NCBI GenBank assembly: GCA_030950875.1
Contig: JAUZQS010000058.1
Span: forward strand, 1-5,615
DNA length: 5,615 nucleotides
From: Mariprofundaceae bacterium
GTDB lineage: Bacteria; Pseudomonadota; Zetaproteobacteria; Mariprofundales; Mariprofundaceae
Reading direction: 5' to 3'
The notes under the pieces were generated by a model. The model ran no database searches. It was given only the letters and a program-made list of their open reading frames with translations, and was not told the origin of the DNA. Position numbers and translations under genes: made by a program. Within the stretch, counting starts at the first letter, position 1. Each line of letters begins with the position of its first letter. Shown here in pieces: positions 1 through 5,615 of this stretch.

Positions 1-448
1 ACATACCAATGATGCACCCTCGACGATGACGCGTATGGTGAATATGGGCATTGAATCTTTTTTGGTCGGCTCTGCTGTTAATTTGGTGACAGCGCAACGT
101 TTGGGTCGCCGAACATGTAAGGAGTGTTCTGAACCCATTGACGTGCCTGCTGAGGCATTAATCAATGCGGGCATAGCAGCGGAAGAAATTGGCTCGTTTC
201 AACCAATGCAAGGTAAAGGTTGCAATACGTGTAATGGGACAGGCTATAAAGGGCGTGTAGGTATTTATCAGGTGATGCCTATCACGGATGAAATTCGTGA
301 TGCTGTATATGCTGGAAAAAATTCAGATGATATTAACGATATTGCAGTTTCTCAAGGTGTTAAAACATTGCGTATGGCGGCTTTGAATAAAGTGCGTGAT
401 GGTTCGATTTCACTTGAAGAATGTCTGCGTGTAACGGTAGGTGATTGA
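1..448 (+). CDS. pilB: Type IV pilus assembly ATPase PilB, C-terminal part (5' end outside window)
   Basis: Hexameric cytoplasmic ATPase that powers pilus extension by acting on the PilC platform. Only the last 148 residues are present; the frame is open from base 2 and the gene begins before the window. The first visible codons read HTNDAPST, the His-box segment of GspE/PilB secretion ATPases, followed by the conserved stretch containing GSAVNLVTAQRLGRR (about bases 68-112). A four-cysteine zinc-binding module follows: CxxC at 116-127 (CKEC) and CxxC at 221-232 (CNTC), then GTGYKGRVGIYQVM, typical of PilB/GspE. Walker A and B lie upstream and cannot be checked. The TGA stop (446-448) shares its last base with the pilC ATG. 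GspE of a type II secretion system is the main alternative, but the following pilC-pilS-pilR-pilD genes favour PilB. No frame break is seen. Confidence 0.95.
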   Translation, partial: HTNDAPSTMTRMVNMGIESFLVGSAVNLVTAQRLGRRTCKECSEPIDVPAEALINAGIAAEEIGSFQPMQGKGCNTCNGTGYKGRVGIYQVMPITDEIRDAVYAGKNSDDINDIAVSQGVKTLRMAALNKVRDGSISLEECLRVTVGD

Positions 449-1641
449 TGGCGATTTTTAACTGGACAGCAAAAACAAGGCAAGGTCAAAGCAAGGCTGG
501 TGAGCTTGATGTTGCCAATAAAGATATCGCGATGGCAACCTTGCGTAGACAAGGTCTCACTGATATTAAAGCGAAGAAAAAACCGATAGAAATTGAGATT
601 TTTCCTGAGAAAGTGGAAGACAAGGACATCTCTATCTTTTTTCGCCAACTATCGACGATGATCAATGCAGGCTTGCCTTTGGTGCAGTGTTTTGAACTTG
701 CCGAGCGTGGCTCTGATAAAAAAGCTATGGCAAAACTGTTGAAGGGTGTGCGTCTAGAGCTGGAAGGCGGTACGCCATTGGGGGAAACGTTGCGAAAGTT
801 TCCGAAAGAATTTGACCGCTTGACATGTTCATTGGTGGAAGCTGGCGAGCAAGGTGGTATTCTGGATAGTATTCTATTGCGTTTGTGTACGTATAAAGAA
901 AAAGCTATCGCACTTAGAAGTAAAATTAAATCGGCAATGATTTATCCGGTTGCAATTTTGGCGGTCTCTTTCATTGTGACTTCGATTTTGATGATTTTTG
1001 TGATTCCAGTATTTAGTGATATATTTTCGTCATTTGGCGCTGAATTGCCAGGACCTACAAAAATAGCCATGGCTATTTCGGATCTATTTGTAGAATATTG
1101 GTATGTCGTTTTATTTACACCATTTATTTTAATTTGGGCAATAAAAGCAATTTACAAAACTCCGCAAGGACATTATCAGTTGGATAAATTATTGTTGAAC
1201 TTACCTGTGATTGGTGATGTTTTGCGCAAAGGCGCAGTAGCGCGTTTTTGCCGGACATTTTCAACGCTTACAGCAGCAGGCGTACCAATTTTAGAGTCTT
1301 TGGATACAGTAGCGGAAACATCGGGAAACTTGGTGATTGAAAATGTTATTTTAACTTGTAAGGATTCGATTAGCCAAGGCATGACGCTGACGCAACCTCT
1401 GGAAGAAAGTAAGATATTTCCTATCATGGTGACGCAAATGATTTCCATTGGTGAGCAAACAGGTAGCTTGGAAGAAATGTTGTCTAAAATCGCTGATTTT
1501 TATGAAGAGGAAGTGGATGTTGCGGTAGATAGCATGACGGCGTTGATGGAGCCTATTATTATGTCTTTCTTGGGCGTAGTGATTGGTGGTTTAGTTATTT
1601 CGATGTATCTACCTATCTTCCAGATGGCCTCGGTCGTATAA
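448..1641 (+). CDS. pilC: Type IV pilus inner-membrane platform protein PilC
   Basis: Polytopic inner-membrane protein of the GspF/PilC (T2SF) family that couples PilB rotation to pilin insertion. The 397-residue length matches the family (about 400). A short N-terminal region (1-50; FNWTAKTRQGQ, LRRQGLTDIKAKKK) precedes two homologous T2SF domains. The first spans about 64-187 (FFRQLSTMINAGLPL ... GGTPLGETLRKFP ... EAGEQGG) and the second about 267-389 (FCRTFSTLTAAGVPILESL ... IGEQTGSLEEML). Hydrophobic segments lie near 165-190, 216-236 and 367-390, giving the expected three-helix topology. I chose the ATG at 448 over an in-frame TTG at 445, because ATG is the stronger start and an AGGTGA-like site (439-444) lies just upstream. 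It overlaps the pilB stop as TGATG, implying coupled translation. GspF is the alternative; context favours PilC. Confidence 0.96.
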   Translation: MAIFNWTAKTRQGQSKAGELDVANKDIAMATLRRQGLTDIKAKKKPIEIEIFPEKVEDKDISIFFRQLSTMINAGLPLVQCFELAERGSDKKAMAKLLKGVRLELEGGTPLGETLRKFPKEFDRLTCSLVEAGEQGGILDSILLRLCTYKEKAIALRSKIKSAMIYPVAILAVSFIVTSILMIFVIPVFSDIFSSFGAELPGPTKIAMAISDLFVEYWYVVLFTPFILIWAIKAIYKTPQGHYQLDKLLLNLPVIGDVLRKGAVARFCRTFSTLTAAGVPILESLDTVAETSGNLVIENVILTCKDSISQGMTLTQPLEESKIFPIMVTQMISIGEQTGSLEEMLSKIADFYEEEVDVAVDSMTALMEPIIMSFLGVVIGGLVISMYLPIFQMASVV

Positions 1642-1704
1642 AAGTTGATTGGGGAAGTGCTGATTCACGCATGAAACACTCCTTTAGGCCCTTCTCGTGA
1701 ATCC
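1642..1704 (+). promoter_or_regulatory. pilC-pilS junction with inverted repeat at the pilS start
   Basis: This 63-base gap is the only real intergenic space in the window. It contains a perfect 8-base inverted repeat, GATTCACG (1662-1669) and CGTGAATC (1696-1703), separated by 26 bases. The downstream arm ends one base before the pilS ATG. A smaller TTCA/TGAA pair (1665-1668 with 1673-1676) could form a competing hairpin. No T-run follows either structure, so an intrinsic terminator is not supported. The arm lies where the pilS ribosome site should be, and no clear Shine-Dalgarno is visible there. A role in setting pilS translation, or as a protein-binding site, is inference. Confidence 0.3.
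1671..1700 (+). CDS. Possible nine-codon leader mini-ORF before pilS
   Basis: An ATG at 1671 opens a nine-codon frame reading MKHSFRPFS and stops at TGA 1698-1700, four bases before the pilS ATG. A purine-rich GGGGAAG (1651-1657) lies 13 bases upstream, longer than ideal for a ribosome site. The mini-ORF occupies the loop and part of the downstream arm of the inverted repeat. If translated, it could deliver ribosomes to pilS, which has no good site of its own. The frame is too short to show coding bias and may be chance. Confidence 0.15.
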   Translation: MKHSFRPFS

Positions 1705-3270
1705 ATGACAATAGAGCTTGAAAATCGTAGCCAGCTATTGCAGTTGCTGTTGTGGCGCGGCATGGCGATGGTGCTTATTTTATTGATGGTAAATTGGTTT
1801 TACCTGCCCAATATTGCTTTGGATTATCACCAGTTATTAGCATATATAGCGTTGTTATTTGTAGTATTTTCAGTAACCCAGAGTTTTTTCTTTCGTCGCC
1901 AGTGGCCTGTAAGCATTCAGTTATTTTTTCAGTTTTTTTCAGATATATTGCTGGTTTCATTATTGGTATTTGTTACGGGAGGGTATGAAAGCCCGTTCAT
2001 TTTGTTGTTTGGCTTGGTGATTGTCGCGGCGGGAACACAGGCAAATGTATTACTGGTGTTAAGTATCGCTGTGCTTGCCTGCATGGGCTATTTAGCTGCC
2101 ATTTATAGCTTTGCATGGTGGCAAAGTGTGTTGCTGCCACTAGATGCGACATTAACGCTTCTTTTACAAATATCGGTATTGCTATTGGTGGGCGGTGTCA
2201 TGGCAGTTATTTCACGCCGGCATGCGGCACTCAGTGATAAAAGTCGGCATGCGGCTCAGCAACATCAAGACTTTCAGGCTTTGCACACGCATTTGATGGC
2301 ATCAATGCAAGAGGGTGTATTGGTCTTGGATGAGCAGCTAACGATTCGTGATAGTAATCCTGCGGCGCGGGCTATTTTTCAGGTGTCAGAAAATTCACAG
2401 TTAAAAGTTACTGAACTGTATTCTTTTCCTCAGCAGGTTGTACGTTTTCTGAAAAGCTCTGCTGGAGAAGAAAGTTACCGCTGTGAATGGCGACAGGATA
2501 AGGCGGAATATTTGATAACAGTTGGCAAATTTTCAGAATTATACGCGGGGGCTTGCTGGTGGTTAACACTGACGGATGTGAGTGAATTGCGTGGTTTGGA
2601 GAAGGAAGTCGTTGAGCATCAGAAATTAGCTGCTATGGGTCGTATGGCAGCGATGTTGGCACATGAACTACGGAACCCCATGCAAACCATTGCTCAGGCA
2701 GTTGAGCTTGTGAGCCGTGTGGGGGAAAAGCAACAGCTTGATATCCAACGTATTATTAGCGAAGAAATATTGCGTTTAAATCGTTTGGTGACGGATATGC
2801 TTGATTATACCAAGCCACTAACGCCGAAACCAAAAGATATTGAGGTGTTTGATTTACTTATTGCATCGGTTGAGCAGGTAGATTCAGAGCAAAAATATTT
2901 TATTGATTTGGAGTGTGATGTGGGGATATTGAATATTGATGCGGATCATATGCGCTTGGTATTGGATAATTTATTGCGCAATGCGGTCTTATCAAGTCCT
3001 GCACCACATTCGGTGTCACTACATGTATCAGAGCATGCTGGGCATTGGCAATTTACTGTGACCGATCATGGTGGTGGGATTCCTGAGTCTATACGGGCAC
3101 AGATTTTTGAGCCTTTTGCATCGCAGCGAGCTGGAGGAACTGGTTTGGGTTTGGCAACTGTATGGCAAGTCTGCCATGTCAATCAATGGCAAATTGATGT
3201 AGAAAGTGATGCTGATACAACAACATTCCGTGTATGGTCTGAGCATGCAGAGCGGGAGTCATATGGCTGA
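1705..3270 (+). CDS. pilS: PilS-type membrane sensor histidine kinase
   Basis: Inner-membrane histidine kinase, partner of the adjacent PilR-type regulator. The 521 residues show six hydrophobic segments (about 12-32, 43-62, 72-92, 96-113, 114-135, 148-170), a linker without an evident HAMP domain, a PAS-like domain (about 193-292; EGVLVLDEQLTIRDSNPAA), then HisKA and HATPase domains. The H-box is AHELRNPM (319-326) with phospho-acceptor His320. The N-box is DNLLRNA (421-427, Asn426), the G1 box DHGGGIP (454-460), the F-box FEPF (468-471) and the G2 box GGTGLGLA (477-484), so it looks catalytically intact. Six-helix plus PAS plus kinase is the PilS architecture; in the known system it monitors pilin in the membrane. 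ATG 1705 is the only start after an in-frame stop at 1672-1674, though its ribosome site is weak. An NtrB/AtoS-like kinase for another signal is the alternative. Confidence 0.85.
   Translation: MTIELENRSQLLQLLLWRGMAMVLILLMVNWFYLPNIALDYHQLLAYIALLFVVFSVTQSFFFRRQWPVSIQLFFQFFSDILLVSLLVFVTGGYESPFILLFGLVIVAAGTQANVLLVLSIAVLACMGYLAAIYSFAWWQSVLLPLDATLTLLLQISVLLLVGGVMAVISRRHAALSDKSRHAAQQHQDFQALHTHLMASMQEGVLVLDEQLTIRDSNPAARAIFQVSENSQLKVTELYSFPQQVVRFLKSSAGEESYRCEWRQDKAEYLITVGKFSELYAGACWWLTLTDVSELRGLEKEVVEHQKLAAMGRMAAMLAHELRNPMQTIAQAVELVSRVGEKQQLDIQRIISEEILRLNRLVTDMLDYTKPLTPKPKDIEVFDLLIASVEQVDSEQKYFIDLECDVGILNIDADHMRLVLDNLLRNAVLSSPAPHSVSLHVSEHAGHWQFTVTDHGGGIPESIRAQIFEPFASQRAGGTGLGLATVWQVCHVNQWQIDVESDADTTTFRVWSEHAERESYG
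3252..3258 (+). promoter_or_regulatory. Ribosome binding site of pilR
   Basis: GCGGGAG lies four bases before the ATG at 3263, inside the end of pilS. It supports 3263 as the pilR start rather than an in-frame ATG at 3206, which would add 19 residues ahead of the MADILLVEDE receiver start. Confidence 0.55.
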
Positions 3271-4648
3271 TATTTTATTGGTAGAAGATGAGGCTAATGC
3301 GCGGCAAGTATTATCTTTGAATCTGGAATCTATGGGACACTTGGTCACGTCATGTGGTGGTGTGGAAGAGGCGAAAGCTGCTTTATCATCAACTTCATTT
3401 GATGTGATTTTGACAGATTTGCGTATGGATGATCGTGATGGGGGGCTGGATGTTGTGCGTATGGCAGCGGAGCGATGCCCACAAGCAAGTGTATTGCTGT
3501 TAACGGCATATGCCAGCTCAGAAACAGCCGTGGCAGCGATGCGTGAGGGCGCATTTGATTATTTAACCAAGCCAGTTTCAAGTGAGGAATTAGAAAGTGC
3601 TGTTGAGCGGGCTTTGGCGGCGATGATGAATGACCAAAAAGAGCTCTCTAGAGCCTCACCTTTAGTGAAAGCGAAAAATAAAAGTAGCCGTCTTGATGTA
3701 GAGAAAGATGATTTTTTGATATCTTGTTCAGATGTGATGCAACGCGTGAAAGAGCGGCTTTTGCGTGCTGCCAAACGTGATTTTACAGTGCTAATTTCTG
3801 GAGAATCAGGAACGGGGAAAGAACTGGCAGCTCGTTTTGTGCATCAACATTCCCCACGTCATGAAGGGCCTTTTGTAGCAGTGCATTGCGGAGCCATTCC
3901 CGAGGGTTTATTTGAATCTGAATTGTTTGGGCATCGAAAGGGTGCCTTTACCAGTGCTGATGCCAATCGCACAGGGCTGATTGAATCAGCGCAGGGGGGC
4001 ACGTTATTTTTAGATGAAATTGGTGATATGCCATTAAATATTCAAGTGAAACTATTGCGTGTTTTGCAGGAAAAAAGTTTTCGGCCTGTGGGTGCAGATG
4101 TAGAGAAAATAGCAGATGTGAGAGTTGTAGCTGCGAGTAATCGCGATTTGGCTGAAGAAGTGAAACATGAGCGCTTTCGTGAAGACTTATTTTATAGGTT
4201 GAATGTTGTGCCTGTACATATGCCTGCTTTGCGCCAACGGCGCGAGGATATTCCCGATTTGGTTGAGGCATTGATTAAACGGGCGGGTGGAAATGTGGAT
4301 GTGCCTGATGTATGCATGAAGCGACTAATGAAGTTGCCATTGCTGGGGAATGTTCGGGAGCTAGAAAACTTATTACAACGTTTGATTGCATTGTCGGATG
4401 AGCATGAATTGGATGTATCATTGCTGGATGAATTTTATGCAGCCAGTGATGAAACAGGTATTAGTCTGGATACCATGCAACGTGCCGATAGTAATTTGGA
4501 TGAGGTTGTTGAGGGTGTGGAACGGCAGCTTGTTTCGGAAGCTTTGGTGGAAACGCATGGCAATGCGACACAAGCAGCAAAATTATTGGGCATTAGTTTT
4601 CGTTCGATACGTTATCGCATGAAAAAATTGCGAATGAAAGGCGATTGA
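3263..4648 (+). CDS. pilR: PilR-type sigma-54-dependent response regulator
   Basis: NtrC-family activator, the probable phospho-partner of the upstream kinase; in known systems PilR activates sigma-54 transcription of the major pilin gene. The 461 residues comprise a receiver domain (1-120), a linker, an AAA+ domain (about 150-382) and a Fis-type DNA-binding helix-turn-helix (about 419-458). Receiver residues are E8/D9, phospho-acceptor D52, T81 and K103. AAA+ motifs are Walker A GESGTGKE (180-187), sigma-54 contact loop GAFTSA (227-232; consensus GAFTGA), Walker B GGTLFLDE (245-252), arginine-finger region FREDLFYRLN (305-314) and sensor II GNVREL (362-367). The two residues before GN are LL instead of the usual WP. 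The C-terminal AAKLLGISFRSIRYRMKKL closely resembles PilR. The start at 3263 overlaps pilS by eight bases, implying coupling. Another NtrC-type activator is possible but less likely in this context. Confidence 0.9.
   Translation: MADILLVEDEANARQVLSLNLESMGHLVTSCGGVEEAKAALSSTSFDVILTDLRMDDRDGGLDVVRMAAERCPQASVLLLTAYASSETAVAAMREGAFDYLTKPVSSEELESAVERALAAMMNDQKELSRASPLVKAKNKSSRLDVEKDDFLISCSDVMQRVKERLLRAAKRDFTVLISGESGTGKELAARFVHQHSPRHEGPFVAVHCGAIPEGLFESELFGHRKGAFTSADANRTGLIESAQGGTLFLDEIGDMPLNIQVKLLRVLQEKSFRPVGADVEKIADVRVVAASNRDLAEEVKHERFREDLFYRLNVVPVHMPALRQRREDIPDLVEALIKRAGGNVDVPDVCMKRLMKLPLLGNVRELENLLQRLIALSDEHELDVSLLDEFYAASDETGISLDTMQRADSNLDEVVEGVERQLVSEALVETHGNATQAAKLLGISFRSIRYRMKKLRMKGD
4637..4641 (+). 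promoter_or_regulatory. Ribosome binding site of pilD
   Basis: AAAGG sits eight bases before the pilD ATG, within the last codons of pilR. The spacing is good and fits the tight pilR-pilD junction, where the TGA stop ends at 4648 and the ATG begins at 4650. Confidence 0.5.
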
Positions 4649-4649
4649 T

Positions 4650-5435
4650 ATGGATGTGCAAAGCTTTGTGGTTTTGATGTGTGGGGTTGTGGGCTTGATG
4701 GTTGGTAGTTTTGCCAATGTTTGTGTGTATCGCATTCCGCGTGGTGAATCGGTGGCATTCCCTGGCAGTCATTGTCCATCATGCCACCATGATATCGCTT
4801 GGTATGATAATATACCGTTGCTTTCATGGCTTATCTTAGGCGGAAAATGTAGGCATTGTTCAGGCCGTATTTCAGCGCGTTACCCAGTTCTTGAAGCCTT
4901 GATGGGCATTAGTTGGGCTTGGCTAGCATATCACTATGGCTTCAATCCATTATTATTACAGGCGATTATCTTAATTAGCCTATTGTGGATTTTAACGTTG
5001 ATTGACCTTGAAACGGGGCTATTACCCAATATTTTGACCTTACCAGGTATTGCCGTTGGGTTGTTATTTGCTTGGTGGTTTGGTTTTTTCCTAGAAGCGG
5101 CGATGGGTGCAGTTGCAGGTTATGGTGTGTTCTGGCTGGTGGCGCGGATTTTTCTGTTGCTTACAGGTAAAGAGGGCATGGGTTATGGTGATTTTAAATT
5201 ACTGGCTATGCTTGGGGCATTTATGGGCTGGCAGGCCTTGCCATTTATTGTATTTGTATCGTCTTTTGTGGGGGCAATTGTTGGCATTGTATATTTAAAA
5301 GTCGCGAATAAAGATAGGCAAACCCAAATTCCATTTGGCCCTTACTTAGCCTTGGCGGGTATGTTGTACTTTGTATGGGGTGAGCAGTTTTTACACTGGT
5401 ATATGGCACTGATTATGGGCAAACAAGGGCTTTAA
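4650..5435 (+). CDS. pilD: Prepilin peptidase / N-methyltransferase PilD
   Basis: Integral inner-membrane aspartic protease that removes the short leader from type IV prepilins, and often type II pseudopilins, then N-methylates the new first residue. The 261 residues begin with a membrane segment and [16 protein letters not shown] (19-34). A cytoplasmic zinc-type module follows with CPSC (42-45) and CRHC (67-70), the tetracysteine form seen in bifunctional enzymes. Next comes [11 protein letters not shown] (76-86), then a hydrophobic region consistent with the usual multi-helix topology. The catalytic aspartates are D119 (IDLETGLLP) and D181 in the GYGD motif (178-181). Length is slightly under the roughly 290 residues of Pseudomonas PilD, with no motif missing. 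It starts one base after the pilR stop and lies just before coaE, a common pairing. Confidence 0.96.
   Translation: MDVQSFVVLMCGVVGLMVGSFANVCVYRIPRGESVAFPGSHCPSCHHDIAWYDNIPLLSWLILGGKCRHCSGRISARYPVLEALMGISWAWLAYHYGFNPLLLQAIILISLLWILTLIDLETGLLPNILTLPGIAVGLLFAWWFGFFLEAAMGAVAGYGVFWLVARIFLLLTGKEGMGYGDFKLLAMLGAFMGWQALPFIVFVSSFVGAIVGIVYLKVANKDRQTQIPFGPYLALAGMLYFVWGEQFLHWYMALIMGKQGL
5425..5429 (+). promoter_or_regulatory. Possible ribosome binding site for coaE
   Basis: AAGGG in the last codons of pilD lies 10 bases before an in-frame GTG at 5440 but 22 bases before the ATG at 5452. It therefore favours the GTG start, [14 protein letters not shown], whereas codon preference and family N-terminal length favour the ATG. 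Both lie in the same open frame. Confidence 0.3.
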
Positions 5436-5451
5436 TGTTGTGGCGCACACG

Positions 5452-5615
5452 ATGACACGAGCCATTGCCTTAACGGGAGGCATCGGCAGTGGCAAAAGTA
5501 CGGTTGCCAAGATGTTTTCTGATATGAAGGTTCCCGTGCTTGATTTGGATGCTGTAGGGCGAGTTTTGCTTGATAAACCCAAGGTGCAAGTACGTTTGGT
5601 AGAGGCTTTTGGCTC
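5452..5615 (+). CDS. coaE: Dephospho-CoA kinase CoaE, N-terminal part (3' end outside window)
   Basis: Cytoplasmic P-loop kinase that phosphorylates the ribose 3'-hydroxyl of dephospho-CoA using ATP, the last step of coenzyme A synthesis. The first 54 residues are visible, about a quarter of the usual 200 or so. The start [17 protein letters not shown] carries the P-loop GGIGSGKS (9-16), followed by [11 protein letters not shown] (27-37), where the LDxD segment (30-33) matches the CoA-kinase substrate region (IDaD in many homologues). The frame stays open to the window end. The start could instead be GTG 5440, adding four residues and having the better-placed ribosome site. It follows pilD by 16 bases (four if GTG), matching the pilD-coaE pairing known in Pseudomonas and relatives. 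It probably has no direct pilus role. Confidence 0.92.
   Translation, partial: MTRAIALTGGIGSGKSTVAKMFSDMKVPVLDLDAVGRVLLDKPKVQVRLVEAFG

Noticed and set aside
352..648. Minus-strand open frame across the pilB-pilC junction
   Set aside because: It is antisense to two clearly coding regions and has no recognisable motif; it reflects codon composition on the other strand.
1637..1642. TATAAA at the end of pilC as a -10 box for pilS
   Set aside because: No acceptable -35 element lies 16-18 bases upstream, and the hexamer includes the pilC stop codon. A separate sigma-70 promoter is not supported.
2119..2135. TGGCA...TTGCT in pilS resembling a sigma-54 promoter
   Set aside because: The GG and GC elements are 11 bases apart instead of the required 10, and the site is deep inside the coding region with no nearby gene start.
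3206..3262. Longer pilR starting at the in-frame ATG at 3206
   Set aside because: The extra 19 residues overlap the conserved end of pilS in another frame and precede MADILLVEDE, the natural start of a receiver domain. The good ribosome site is at 3252-3258.
3948..4271. A 107-codon open frame on the minus strand within pilR
   Set aside because: It lies opposite the conserved AAA+ domain. Its translation resembles no known family to me, and no ribosome site or domain supports it.
4801..4816. GGTAT/ATACC hairpin inside pilD
   Set aside because: Only five pairs, AT-rich, within conserved coding sequence (around WYDNIP) and with no T-run; likely chance.

Overview
The window carries one compact run of six genes, all on the + strand, for type IVa pilus assembly, its two-component control and the start of a coenzyme A gene. 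In order: the 3' end of pilB (assembly ATPase), pilC (inner-membrane platform), a PilS-type membrane sensor kinase, a PilR-type sigma-54 activator, pilD (prepilin peptidase/methylase), and the 5' end of coaE (dephospho-CoA kinase). Both ends of the window cut through genes. I see no tRNA, rRNA, CRISPR, insertion sequence or credible minus-strand gene.

The organism is a Gram-negative bacterium, most likely in Pseudomonadota. The pilB-pilC...pilD-coaE frame is the one familiar from Gammaproteobacteria such as Pseudomonas. The base composition is moderately AT-rich by eye. Having the kinase/regulator pair between pilC and pilD is not the Pseudomonas aeruginosa arrangement and partly recalls Geobacter-like pilB...pilC-pilS-pilR clusters. 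A less-sampled lineage such as Zetaproteobacteria would fit, but that is a guess from gene order and composition; no species can be named.

Layout: 1-448 pilB end; 448-1641 pilC, overlapping pilB by one base; 1642-1704 the only real gap, with an inverted repeat and a nine-codon mini-ORF in front of pilS; 1705-3270 pilS; 3263-4648 pilR, overlapping pilS by 8 bases; 4650-5435 pilD, one base after pilR; 5452 to the window end coaE. The tight packing points to one transcript with translational coupling. The pilC-pilS gap is the only obvious place for post-transcriptional adjustment.

How they work together: PilB hydrolyses ATP under the PilC platform to insert pilins. PilD cleaves and N-methylates the prepilins first. 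In the known PilS/PilR system, PilS senses pilin in the membrane and controls phosphorylation of PilR, which drives sigma-54 transcription of the major pilin gene. No pilin gene is in the window, so that target is not visible here. CoaE is a housekeeping passenger often found next to pilD.

I found no convincing new biological system. The points worth a second look are the placement of pilSR inside the pilus-assembly operon, the structured pilC-pilS junction, and non-consensus residues in normally very conserved AAA+ motifs of the PilR homologue.
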